A DNA stretch of 64,000 nucleotides from positions 186,001 to 250,000 of the forward strand of contig CAWKAZ010000014.1 in the NCBI GenBank assembly GCA_963847715.1, in the 5' to 3' direction. The DNA is from Acidiflorens sp963847715 (GTDB lineage Bacteria > Acidobacteriota > Terriglobia > Terriglobales > Acidobacteriaceae). Both the position numbers and the translations under genes were made by a program. This document shows, one piece after another, positions 14,334-23,546 of this stretch. How positions within the stretch are numbered: position 1 is the first letter of the stretch; every line of letters starts with the position of its first letter. The notes under the pieces were generated by a model. The model was given only the letters and a program-made list of their open reading frames with translations, was not told where the DNA came from and made no database searches.

Positions 14334-16760
14334 CTACCGCATCGACTCTTCGACTTCCGAGAGCCAGCTGGGGCGTTTCAGGACTTCGCGCGGCTTCGGA
14401 CCGTCGGCAGCGCCGACAATGCCATCTCGTTCCATCAGGTCGATGAGGTGCGCGGCGCGGCCGTAGCCGATGCGCAGACGGCGTTGGAGCAGGGAAGTCG
14501 AGGCCTTGCCGAATTCGATCACCAGGCGTACCGCATCATTGAAGAGCGGATCGTTGTCGTCTGCGGAAAGTTCGCCGGACTCGTCGCCATCGGAGCGCTC
14601 CCGATCTTCTTTGGGCGCTTCGAGGAACGCTTCCTCGTACTTTACGTTGGCTTGCGCCTTCCAGAATTCCACCACTCCGGCAATTTCCTTTTCAGTCACG
14701 TACGGAGCATGCAACCGATGCACGCGCGCCGAACCGGATGGCAAGTAGAGCATGTCGCCTCGTCCGAGCAGCGATTCCGCGCCGTTGGCGTCGAGAATGG
14801 TGCGCGAGTCCACCTTGGTCGCCACGCGGAACGATACGCGGGCAGGGAAGTTGGCCTTGATCAATCCAGTGATGACATCGACCGATGGACGCTGTGTGGC
14901 CAGCACCAAATGAATGCCGACCGCACGCGCCATCTGTGCGAGGCGCGTGATTGACTCTTCCACGTTGTGACCATCGAGCATCATCAGATCAGCCAACTCG
15001 TCGATGATGATGACAATCTTCGGAATCGGCCCTTCGTCCCCCGCCGCCTGTTCGCTGAACAGGCTGGGTGTGTCGTCAAACAGCTTGTTGTAGCTGTCGA
15101 TATTGCGGACGCCCTTGGCCGCGAGCAGCTTCAATCGGCGCTCCATTTCACGGACGGCATTGCGCAGTGCGTTAGCGGCCAGCTTGGGCTCGGTGATGAT
15201 CGGTGTGTAAAGGTGCGGCACGCCCTCATAGTTGCCGAGTTCGAGCCGCTTCGGGTCGACGAGCACGAGCCGGACTTCGTCCGGTGTCGACTTATAAAGA
15301 ATCGACATGATCATCGAGTTGACGGCCACGCTCTTGCCCGTGCCGGTCGAGCCGGCGATCAGCAGGTGGGGCATGCTGGCAAGGTCGGCGGCGGCAATGC
15401 GTCCGTTGATGTCCTTACCCATCGCAATCGTGAGCTTCGACTTCGTACCGAGAAATTCCTGCGACTCGATGTTCTCGCGCAGCCAGATGATTTCGCGCTC
15501 GCGGTTCGGCACCTGAATGCCGACCGTGCTCTTGCCGGGCATACGTTCAACGAGGATGCTTTCAGCGCGCAGAGCGAGGCAGAGATCGTCCGTGAGTCCA
15601 ACGATGCGGCTGTACTTAATGCCGGCTTCCGGCTTGAACTCGAACGTCGTCACCACCGGGCCAGGGTTGATCTGCGTGACCTGGCCGTGAACGTCGAATT
15701 CCGCATACTTCGCCGTCAAAACCTGGGCCACAACTTTGAGCTCTTCCTCGTTGACCGTCTGCTGCTCGTCAGGCCGGTGCAGCAAGCTCGATGGCGGCAA
15801 TTTGTAGCTGCCAGCGATTTTGGGGAGGATCGTCTTCGGCCGGTGCTCGGTATCGGCGCGCTCGGTGACTTCGATGTCGCTCGGCGTCGCAGCAGCGGGC
15901 GGCGCAGAGATAGCGTCGTCAACCTGGTCTTCGGCCATCATGCGCTCGATGCCGGTCCGCGGAGCGGAAGCCGCGGAAGTCGGCGACTGGACTCCGGGAA
16001 TCCCCTGAGTATTCACGCTGCGCGCAATTTCCTGTCGTGAAGACTCGGCGCGCGACGGCGTCTGTCGTGCCGGCACCAGTTGCGCCGTCACCACAGGTTT
16101 TTCGGCGCGACGTTTCTCCAGTTCCTTCTGTTGGCGCTTGCGCTCGCGTTCATCCTGCCAGTCTCTGAAGCGTTCCTTCAGCGCGACAACAAAGGCGAAA
16201 CGCGTGGGCGCCCAGAGCTCGATCGTCGAGAACGAGAAGGCCGTGGTCAGATACAGCGCTACCGCCAGAACCGTAGTGCAGACAATGTATGCGCCGGCGA
16301 CGTTCAGGTAATGGATCAACACGTCTCCAACGATGCGCCCGACGAGGCCTTCAATCGGGATCGACCCCATCCAGCGGAAATGGCCGGGCAGAATCGCCAG
16401 CAGCGCGGGCACGAACATCAACATCCAGATTCCGCCGAGCGTCTTTGCAATCGGAGTCTGCACGGCCCGCGAGCGGAACCAGCGCGCGCCCAGCATGCCC
16501 ATGAATACGGGAAGAAGGAAACACCCGATTCCCCAGAACTGCAAGACGATGTCGGAAAGATAAGCCCCGAGAATACCGATCCAGTTGCGGGCCGCGCGCG
16601 ATCCGGTGAGGACCGAGGCGCTATTGAGCGATGGGTCGAGCGGTGAATAGGACGCTAGCGCGAGAAAAAGGAGGAGCGCGGAGACGCACAAAAGAAACCC
16701 GACGAGCTCGTTCAGACGCCGGTTCTTGGTGGGCGTAAAAATCTTCGAAAAAAATGTCAT
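14334..16760 (-). CDS. ftsK: DNA translocase FtsK/SpoIIIE
   Basis: The 808-residue protein has the full FtsK layout. Four N-terminal membrane helices (VGFLLCVSALLLFLALA, GCFLLPVFMGMLGA and others) are followed by a Lys/Glu/Pro-rich linker. The hexameric motor follows, with Walker A GSTGTGKS near residue 470, LVLVDPKRLEL and the Walker B KIVIIIDELADLMM. The C-terminal winged-helix gamma domain (RRLRIGYGRAAHLIDLMERDGIVG) reads DNA polarity motifs. It pumps chromosomal DNA through the division septum and activates dimer resolution. I used the ATG at 16760; an in-frame TTG at 16787 gives nine more residues. The frame is intact over 2.4 kb. Confidence 0.95.
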   Translation of the reverse strand: MTFFSKIFTPTKNRRLNELVGFLLCVSALLLFLALASYSPLDPSLNSASVLTGSRAARNWIGILGAYLSDIVLQFWGIGCFLLPVFMGMLGARWFRSRAVQTPIAKTLGGIWMLMFVPALLAILPGHFRWMGSIPIEGLVGRIVGDVLIHYLNVAGAYIVCTTVLAVALYLTTAFSFSTIELWAPTRFAFVVALKERFRDWQDERERKRQQKELEKRRAEKPVVTAQLVPARQTPSRAESSRQEIARSVNTQGIPGVQSPTSAASAPRTGIERMMAEDQVDDAISAPPAAATPSDIEVTERADTEHRPKTILPKIAGSYKLPPSSLLHRPDEQQTVNEEELKVVAQVLTAKYAEFDVHGQVTQINPGPVVTTFEFKPEAGIKYSRIVGLTDDLCLALRAESILVERMPGKSTVGIQVPNREREIIWLRENIESQEFLGTKSKLTIAMGKDINGRIAAADLASMPHLLIAGSTGTGKSVAVNSMIMSILYKSTPDEVRLVLVDPKRLELGNYEGVPHLYTPIITEPKLAANALRNAVREMERRLKLLAAKGVRNIDSYNKLFDDTPSLFSEQAAGDEGPIPKIVIIIDELADLMMLDGHNVEESITRLAQMARAVGIHLVLATQRPSVDVITGLIKANFPARVSFRVATKVDSRTILDANGAESLLGRGDMLYLPSGSARVHRLHAPYVTEKEIAGVVEFWKAQANVKYEEAFLEAPKEDRERSDGDESGELSADDNDPLFNDAVRLVIEFGKASTSLLQRRLRIGYGRAAHLIDLMERDGIVGAADGPKPREVLKRPSWLSEVEESMR

Positions 16761-16908
16761 GTGGCAGCGACGGCGTTGCTGGGGCAAGCTTCACCCGACA
16801 GCACCGTTACATGGCCAGAGCTTGATAATTATGACAAGAATGGAAGCATCGGGCAATGTGGAAAAAGGACAAGGTGGCGAGTTGGGTACGGGCTCAAATA
16901 GTCGCGAA

Positions 16909-17736
16909 TTACTTTGCGCTCAGTGAAAAGTCTACGACCGTGTTCTGCTCCGGGAGCACGCTCACGGGTTTCTCGATGATCTTCGGCTCGGAGAAGACTG
17001 GACGAACCACCGGGCGCTGGGTGGAGAAATCGAGCGCTTGCTTCGATTGCACCTCCCAACCTTCATGCCAGGCCACAATCCGATAAGTGCCGGAAGGAAC
17101 GCTGGTGAGCTGGAAGCTGCCGTCCTCGTCGGTCACTGTGTAATAAGGATGCTTCACGACCAGCATCTCCGCGTTCATCCATTCATGGCCACCGTTACAG
17201 CGCAGGTGGACGATGCCTGGCTGCGTCATCTTGCGAGTATTAGAGCGGTTCGGGAAGGGAAACGACAGGTTGAAAGTTGCAGCCCCGTCCATGTGCACGG
17301 TGTGAAGGGTGGCGTCCGAACTGACCATTGTCAGATCGCTGCCATCGGGCACCAGGACGATATGGGGAATGTAGTGGCACGTCCGTTGGTCAAGGTGCCG
17401 TCGCTGCTCAGGCAGGTTCATGGCCTTGCCACGAGAGATGTCCGCGAGATAAACCACGGTATTGGAAACTCCACCGTCGGGCCCGACAATGAGCCGGTCG
17501 AGATCGGTAGTTTTGCGGGAGGTGGGATCGCAGACCGCGGCATCCTTAGTGACAGGGAACTCAGCAATGTGAGGCAGGCGTCCCAGCCATTTGACCGTGC
17601 CGGAAATAGTTCCGCCATTACTCACGTTTACGACAGTGTATTCGCTCTGCGAAAACGCGGGCAGGTGTGCGGCCATCAAGACAGCAATCGCCATGGTGAT
17701 TTGCGGTCGTGTCAGCTTGAAAAACAGGCCTCGCAT
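16909..17736 (-). CDS. Exported cupredoxin-like protein with a carboxypeptidase-regulatory domain
   Basis: The 275-residue protein has a signal peptide (MAIAVLMAAHLPAFS) and a GGTISGTVKW segment like the methylamine-utilisation group of blue-copper-like proteins. Possible type-1 copper ligands occur in order: H in LHTVHMDG, C and H in RCNGGHEWM, and a trailing M. The C-terminal part (YTVTDEDGSFQLTSVPSGTYRIVAWHEGW) is a carboxypeptidase-regulatory-like beta sandwich. An electron-transfer or copper-binding role in the periplasm is inferred from these ligands. GGAG lies seven bases before the ATG. It is a single gene with no obvious partner. Confidence 0.78.
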   Translation of the reverse strand: MRGLFFKLTRPQITMAIAVLMAAHLPAFSQSEYTVVNVSNGGTISGTVKWLGRLPHIAEFPVTKDAAVCDPTSRKTTDLDRLIVGPDGGVSNTVVYLADISRGKAMNLPEQRRHLDQRTCHYIPHIVLVPDGSDLTMVSSDATLHTVHMDGAATFNLSFPFPNRSNTRKMTQPGIVHLRCNGGHEWMNAEMLVVKHPYYTVTDEDGSFQLTSVPSGTYRIVAWHEGWEVQSKQALDFSTQRPVVRPVFSEPKIIEKPVSVLPEQNTVVDFSLSAK

Positions 17737-17947
17737 GGCTGAACTCCGAGTGGCCCGCTGATCTCTTCGGGGGAGGGTACGGCGAGGTCATTTGGCCTGG
17801 GATTTTCAAATGGGATCGTCGCGTCGATGTGCTCGAATCGCGATCCCCCTAGAAAGAATCGTCACTCCCAGCTTGAGGGGTTAACGTACCGAAGTAACAA
17901 GCTCTTGATTACTGCGAGCAATGGGATGTCAGGGATTGTCGTAAGGC

Positions 17948-18274
17948 TTACAGGTTCTCGCGTCGCAGAAAAGCAACAAGATCGCGCGAACCGTGGACCA
18001 CCCTTAAGATCTCGACTCCCGACGAGAAGGGCTGATAGAGCACCAACATTTTTTCGAAACTGGAGATCCGGAATGCTCGCAAGGACGCTAACCTGGGTTG
18101 CCGTACGCGAACACGCCATCCCATGTCGGGCTGCGTTGAAAGCAAAGCGAAGGTTTCGTGAGCAGCGACCAGAAAGCGATGGCCTGTTTCGGGAGTTGCT
18201 ACTGTTGCAAGGTAGTACGCCTGTTCATCGAGATCACTGTCTGCCTTCGGGCGAAGGACATACCGTGATTTCAC
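17948..18274 (-). CDS. ParE/RelE-superfamily toxin
   Basis: The 108-residue protein has the ParE fold signature: LRPKADSDLDEQAYYL, ETGHRFLVAAHETFALL, RVRQPRLASLRAFRI, MLVLYQPFSSGVEILRVVHGSRDL. The HGSRD terminus is typical of plasmid-stabilisation toxins. ParE proteins usually poison DNA gyrase and RelE proteins cleave mRNA, and sequence alone does not separate the two here. Its start overlaps the stop of the upstream small gene by four bases (ATGA), the usual antitoxin-then-toxin order. Confidence 0.85.
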   Translation of the reverse strand: MKSRYVLRPKADSDLDEQAYYLATVATPETGHRFLVAAHETFALLSTQPDMGWRVRVRQPRLASLRAFRISSFEKMLVLYQPFSSGVEILRVVHGSRDLVAFLRRENL

Positions 18275-18513
18275 CGTCCGCTTGCGCCTCGAAGTCGAGC
18301 ATCGAGCTTTTGATGCTTGGCTTCCCAGTAGCCAGGCCCCGCTTCGATCGGTTCACCGGAATCAAGTCCATCGAGAGCCAGAGCCGTTACTTCGTCTTCT
18401 GCGTTTTGTTCTTTGCGCACCAGACGTTCCAGGTAGGCTTCGACCGTTAATCCCTCAACTTCCGCGCGGGCCCGCAGCTTGGTTTCCAGTTCCGGATGGA
18501 TACTGATGCTCAT
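18271..18513 (-). CDS. Antitoxin of the ParE-type module
   Basis: The 80-residue protein starts MSISIHPELETKLRARAEVE with GLTVEAYLERLVR, a ribbon-helix-helix-like N-terminus suited to DNA binding and autoregulation. The acidic C-terminal tail (PIEAGPGYWEAKHQKLDARL) would wrap the toxin. The pairing and the 4-bp overlap with the ParE-like gene support the call. A GGAG lies about eleven bases upstream of the ATG. Confidence 0.78.
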   Translation of the reverse strand: MSISIHPELETKLRARAEVEGLTVEAYLERLVRKEQNAEDEVTALALDGLDSGEPIEAGPGYWEAKHQKLDARLRGASGR

Positions 18514-18602
18514 GGGTATAGCCGCTCCGCTAACCAGATTCTAGCGTGCAAGTTCGTGCTTGTCATTGTCGAACAACGCGTGAATTTCTGTATGTCACTC
18601 GT

Positions 18603-20783
18603 TTACTTGGCTGGCGCCGCTTCCTCCAGCCCGCGATACTTCAGCATCGCCTTCGAGTTCGGTGGCGCTCCTCGCCACGCTTCATACATTTTTTCAAGAT
18701 CCTGCGTGTTGCCGCGTGACAGTACCATCTGGCGGAAGCGATCGCCGCTCGCCCGGCTCAGGCCCCCGCCGTCAACGAATCCCTGATAGGCATCGTCGGC
18801 CAGCATTTCAGTCCAGATATAGGCGTAATAGCTGGCACTGTAACCGCCGCCAAAAATGTGGCTGAAATAAGAGGAGCGATAGCGGGGAGGTACATAACTG
18901 ACGTTGAGATGAGTCTTCGTCAGCGCCTGTTTCTCGAACTCGTCGGGATTCTGCAGCGGAGCGTCAGGTGCGAGAAAGTGCCACTGCATATCGAGTTCTG
19001 CCGCCGCCAGCAGTTCAGTCATGCCATAGCCTTTGTTGAAGGTCGCGGCCTTCTTGATCTTTGCCGCGAGTTCTTCCGGCATCGGAGCACCGGTTTTGTA
19101 GTGCTTCGCGTAGTGCGCAAAGATCGGCGGATCGAGCGCCCAATGTTCATTGAACTGCGAAGGAAACTCAACAAAATCGCGAGCCGTCGATGTGCCCGCA
19201 AGCGTCGGATACTCAGCGTCTGAAAACATGCCATGCAGCGCGTGTCCGAACTCGTGGAACATGGTGACGACGTCGGTGAAACTGATCAATGCCGGTTCGC
19301 CCGCTGCCGGCTTCGGCAGGTTGGCAACGTTGTAGATAACTGGGGACTTTTCTAGCAGGCGTGACTGGCCGACGAACTCGGACATCCAGGCCCCGCCATT
19401 TTTGTTGTCGCGTTTGAAGTAATCGCAGTAAAAGATCGCCAGGTGTTTCCCGTCGGCGTTGAAGACCTCGAAGACGCGAACGTCGGGCTGATAAACGGGA
19501 ATGTCGTGGCGCTCTTTGAACGTGATTCCGTAGAGCTGAGTGGCGGCGTAGAACACGCCGTTTTCGAGAACACTATACAACTCAAAGTAGGGCTTGACCT
19601 CCGCATCGTCCAGGTCATAACGGGCTTTGCGGACCTGCTCGGAATAAAAATTCCAATCGTAAGGCTCGACTTTGAAGCCGCCTTTCTGCGCGTCGATCAC
19701 TTCCTGAATATCTTTCGCCTCGTGGGCAGCCTTGGCGGTGGCAGCTGGGACGATGGCATCCATGAACTTCAATGCTGCTTCGGGCGTCTTGGCCATCTGG
19801 TCTTCGAGCTTCCAGGCGGCGAACGTGGAATAGCCCAGCAACTTCGCTTTCTGGGCGCGGACTTGCGCGATACGGGCGATGGTATCGCGAGTGTCGTTCG
19901 CGTCGCCCCGTTCGGTGCGATTCCAGGAGTGCTCGAACATCGCCTGACGCGTGGCGCGATCGCTCAACGAAACCAGGTCCGGCTGCTGGGTTGTGTTCTG
20001 CAGAGGAATGACGAAGCCCTCTACTTTACGGCCCTTGGCCGCCTGCGCGGCGGCGGCGATGCGCGCGTCGGAGAGCCCAGCCAGCGCGGTTTTGTCGGTT
20101 GTGACGAAAGCGCCTTCCTTGGTGGCAGCGAGCAGCTTGGTGTTGAAGGCATCCGACAGGGAAGATAACTCCTCGTTGAACTTCTTCAGTTGCGTTTTAT
20201 CGGCCTCCGAGAGATTAGCTCCATCGTGCACGAACTGGTCGTAGTCATACTCGAGCAGACGGAGCGCTTCCGGCGACAGGTTGAGTGTGGCGCGCTGTTT
20301 GTAGAGCGCCGCGACGCGCGCGAACAGTTTCGTGTTGAGGAAGATGAAGTCACGATGAGCCGCGAGTTTCGGAGCCAGGATGGTCTTGACCTTCTGTAGC
20401 GTGTCATTGGTGTTGGCGCCCGTGACTCCGTTGAATGCAGCCATGGCCCGATCCAGCAACTGGCCGCTCTTTTCCATAGCCACAATCGTGTTGTCGAAAG
20501 TAGGAGCGTCGGTGTTGTCGGCAATCGCCTGGATTTCGACCTTCTGTTGTGACATCCCCGCCTCGATAGCCGGTTGGTAGTCGTCGTCCTTGATCTTGTC
20601 GAACGGCGGCGCTTCGAACGGCAGCGTGCTTGGAGCATAGAAAGGATTCGATGGAGGAAGGTTGGCAGCGTCGGCCGCGAGGGCCGGGTTGGCGGAGCCG
20701 AGACCAATCACTCCGGCAGCGATCATGTTAGTCATAATTACCTGCAAAATCTTCGTTGTGCGAAGTCGAGTCAAGTTCATCAT
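18603..20783 (-). CDS. M3-family metallopeptidase (peptidyl-dipeptidase Dcp-like)
   Basis: The 726-residue protein has a signal-like N-terminus (MIAAGVIGLGSANPALAA), a long helical N-domain, and the zinc motif HEFGHALHGMFS with histidines at about 510 and 514. A C-terminal segment SAGSYYAY-like (GGGYSASYYAYIWTEML) is characteristic of the M3A branch. Enzymes of this family trim dipeptides from short peptides. The signal suggests it works in the periplasm. The ATG pair at 20783 was chosen because the longer frame to 20987 runs into the uppP gene. It lies 58 bp after uppP on the same strand. Confidence 0.93.
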   Translation of the reverse strand: MMNLTRLRTTKILQVIMTNMIAAGVIGLGSANPALAADAANLPPSNPFYAPSTLPFEAPPFDKIKDDDYQPAIEAGMSQQKVEIQAIADNTDAPTFDNTIVAMEKSGQLLDRAMAAFNGVTGANTNDTLQKVKTILAPKLAAHRDFIFLNTKLFARVAALYKQRATLNLSPEALRLLEYDYDQFVHDGANLSEADKTQLKKFNEELSSLSDAFNTKLLAATKEGAFVTTDKTALAGLSDARIAAAAQAAKGRKVEGFVIPLQNTTQQPDLVSLSDRATRQAMFEHSWNRTERGDANDTRDTIARIAQVRAQKAKLLGYSTFAAWKLEDQMAKTPEAALKFMDAIVPAATAKAAHEAKDIQEVIDAQKGGFKVEPYDWNFYSEQVRKARYDLDDAEVKPYFELYSVLENGVFYAATQLYGITFKERHDIPVYQPDVRVFEVFNADGKHLAIFYCDYFKRDNKNGGAWMSEFVGQSRLLEKSPVIYNVANLPKPAAGEPALISFTDVVTMFHEFGHALHGMFSDAEYPTLAGTSTARDFVEFPSQFNEHWALDPPIFAHYAKHYKTGAPMPEELAAKIKKAATFNKGYGMTELLAAAELDMQWHFLAPDAPLQNPDEFEKQALTKTHLNVSYVPPRYRSSYFSHIFGGGYSASYYAYIWTEMLADDAYQGFVDGGGLSRASGDRFRQMVLSRGNTQDLEKMYEAWRGAPPNSKAMLKYRGLEEAAPAK

Positions 20784-20841
20784 AGTGATGACAATCCTTC
20801 GTTTCGATTGTAATGCGAAGGGTGGAAACAGGGGTAGGACG

Positions 20842-21738
20842 CTATCGGCCCAGCATTCCGGCGGCCCAAGCCAACACGGCAATCCCAACGATGATCCGAT
20901 AAATGGCGAAGGGTACGAAGCCGCGCTTGCGAACCCATCCCATGAACCAGGCGACGGCTCCGTAGGCGACGATGAACGAGACAACAAAGCCGATGGCGAG
21001 GATCACCCATTGATGAGAAGTAATGTCGTGAACGCCGATCGGATTGTCGTCCTTGCCGCGAAGGGATTTCAAGAGCGTGTAAACGGTGGCTACAGCCATG
21101 GTCGGCATGGAAAGAAAAAACGAGAACTCGAGAGCGGCGGCCCGCGACATACCGACGAGTTGCCCGGCGGCGATGGTCGACATGGAGCGCGACGTGCCGG
21201 GGAACACGGCGGAGAGAATCTGGCATGCGCCGATCCAGAGCGCTTGGCCTCCGTGAATATCATCCATCTTCCACGTGTGGATCGGCGAACCGGGCGCTCC
21301 CGGTCCCGCTTTCTCCCACGGCGCCTTCATGGCGTCGATCACCCACATCACGATGCCGCCAATCAGCAACGCCGCTCCCATCACATAAAGACGTTCAAGA
21401 TTCTTGCCAATGACCTTCGTCAATAAGAAGGATGGGATCGCAGTGACGACGAACGCAATCATCACCAGGCTCAATGGATGCGTGAGGTAGTCGCAGTCTC
21501 CCTTTTCACCCTCGGGAAATGTCGAGAAGAGTTTGGTGATGTGCTGGCGGAAATAAATAGGCAGAACGAGAATCGCGCCCAGTTGAATCACGATGGAGTA
21601 CATCTTCCAATAGCCGCTGGAAAGCGGCACATTCATGAGTTGTTCGGCAATCCGCAGATGGGCAGTCGAACTGACGGGCAAGAATTCAGTGAGGCCTTCT
21701 ACAATTCCCAAAATGACGGATAGAAGATAATCGCTCAA
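20842..21738 (-). CDS. uppP: Undecaprenyl-diphosphate phosphatase
   Basis: The 298-residue polytopic membrane protein carries both catalytic signatures of the BacA/UppP family: EGLTEFLPVSSTAH at residues 14-27 and PGTSRSM in the second half. It recycles undecaprenyl pyrophosphate to the monophosphate carrier for peptidoglycan and polysaccharide synthesis at the membrane. Overproduction of the family gives bacitracin resistance. The start is TTG at 21738 with GGAGA six bases before it. The loop between the two halves is longer than in E. coli (WEKAGPGAPGSPIHTW). The M3 peptidase gene follows 58 bp downstream. Confidence 0.95.
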   Translation of the reverse strand: MSDYLLSVILGIVEGLTEFLPVSSTAHLRIAEQLMNVPLSSGYWKMYSIVIQLGAILVLPIYFRQHITKLFSTFPEGEKGDCDYLTHPLSLVMIAFVVTAIPSFLLTKVIGKNLERLYVMGAALLIGGIVMWVIDAMKAPWEKAGPGAPGSPIHTWKMDDIHGGQALWIGACQILSAVFPGTSRSMSTIAAGQLVGMSRAAALEFSFFLSMPTMAVATVYTLLKSLRGKDDNPIGVHDITSHQWVILAIGFVVSFIVAYGAVAWFMGWVRKRGFVPFAIYRIIVGIAVLAWAAGMLGR

Positions 21739-21830
21739 AATGTCTCCAATGGTGTCACACCAGTATTGCAGAAACTGGTTACAGGGAAGTTACGAACCTT
21801 GATTCAGCGGGTGGCTCAATCAAACTTGGA

Positions 21831-23430
21831 TCAAAGCCCGTTGGCATATCGCCGGAAGAAACTATCTGCCTTCCACTCCGGCCGATGATCTCCATTGGCG
21901 ATATTGACGAGCAGCGACCGGACAATCTCCTCGTATTTCGCGGCGGCTCCAAGGTCGACCGGTTGATTCACGTCGTCGGAGGGCGCGTGATAGCGTTGGG
22001 TCAGCCAGTCTTTGAACAGCTTGACTTCGGGCGAGCCCGGTTCCGGGGCAACGCTCATGATCACCGACGGAATTCCGTGGCGGATGAAGTTGTACTGATC
22101 GCTGCGGACGAAAAGATTGCGCAGCGGTTCAGGATCGGGCTGCACTCTCACGCCCTGCGACTCGGCGATGGAGCGAACACGATCGCCCAGATCGGAGTCG
22201 TCAAGGCCCAACACGGTGAGAAGCTTCAGCGGCACGATGGGCAGAAACATGTCGACGTTGACGTCGGCGATGATGGCCTTTGACGGAACCGTAGGATGCG
22301 CAGCGAAATACTTCGATCCGAGCAGGCCCTTTTCCTCTCCAGTCACTAAGACGAGAAGCAGCGACCGGCGCAGCTTTTCCGGATTCTTCTTGAAGCTGTT
22401 GGCCATATCGAGGATCAGCGCGCTGCCCGAGCCGTCGTCCATGGCGCCGTTGTAGATGCGGTCGCCGTTGATCGGCTCGCCGATGCCGATGTGATCGAGG
22501 TGCGCCGAGAGCACTACATATTCATCTTTGAGAGCCGGATCGTTGCCCGGAATTTTGGCAACGAGGTTCGCCGACTCGAGCCTGGTGACATCCACTTTTG
22601 TTTTTGCTGACAACGACACGGCCAGAGGGAAGTGCGGTAACGGCTTGCGATCTTTGCCGAGGGCGGCGATTTCCTCGAATGTGTGTCCGGAACCGGCAAA
22701 GAATTTCTCGGCGTTGGCCGGGTTGACGGTGACCGCAATTTTGGCCCCTTCCGTCTCGTTGAACTCCGGATAGTCGAGATCCATCGAGGGATGAGCACGG
22801 TTCAGCGCGATGCGCGACCACGGGATATCCATGGAAGCGGGATTGATCAGCGAAACGATGCCGACCACGCCAGCGGCGCGCAGAACCTTCCACCGCTCGG
22901 CCGCGGTCTGGTAGTGAGAAGCGAGTGCGCCAGGAATCTCGGACGGCGAGCCGGACAAGATGACGATGATCTTGCCGCGAAGGTCGAGGCCGGCAAAGTC
23001 GTCATAATTCTTCTCGGGGACCTTGAGTCCGTAACCGACAAAGACCAGCGGCGCGTCGACTTCGGGCGCGGGCATGATGCGCGTGCCGATGATGGCATCT
23101 TCGCCGAGCGTCAGCGGTTCGCGTTTGCCCGTCATGAACGAGCGCGAGGCTGCAATCTTTCTCGACAATCTGGCGCGAGGCAAATTTTACGGGCTGGTAG
23201 TAGCCGTTGACGCCTGCAGGTTCTGCGCCTGCGTTCTTGAGTTGCTCGACCGCATATTTCTGCGCTTCGCGTTCGCCACGGCTGCCTGTGTCGCGGCCTT
23301 CGAGCTTGTCGTCGGCGAGAACCTTGATGTGGTCCCACCAGGTTTGGCCGTCGAAATGAGGCGCAGTTTGGGCAACGGCGGAAACTGCGAACAGCAGCGC
23401 GAACAGCATCGCGGATGATTTGCTTTTCAC
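21831..23430 (-). pseudogene. Exported M28-family peptidase, one frameshift
   Basis: A GTG at 23430, preceded by GAGG, opens a signal peptide (MLFALLFAVSAVAQ) and an N-terminal segment (WWDHIKVLADDKLEGRDTGS). The frame breaks at about 23124-23126, where one extra T (an A on the coding strand) shifts HDGQ away from REPLTLGEDA. The remaining 425 or so codons read through the PA-like insert (VDAPLVFVGYGLKVPEKNYDDFAGLDL) and the peptidase domain, with zinc ligands in LSAHLDHIG, MDDGSGSALIL and TGEEKGLLGS. It ends at 21831 after a final RQYNF-like region. Intact, it would be an aminopeptidase of about 530 residues. Its neighbour across a short divergent promoter is a second M28 gene that is also broken. 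Confidence 0.85.
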
Positions 23431-23546
23431 GAGATCCCTCACAAGTGGAAGGTTATCAGGATAGCAGGATGGTGCGCTGCGATGGCAGCGCTCGCGCCGT
23501 AGTGAGTTTGACACGAGACTCTACGCAACCTACGATTTGCGTGATC

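Noticed and set aside
14967..16040. A 357-residue plus-strand open frame
   Set aside because: Antisense to the ftsK motor domain and without any recognisable domain or start signal.
17820..17860. tRNA-like TCGAATC string
   Set aside because: No acceptor or anticodon stem can be built around it.
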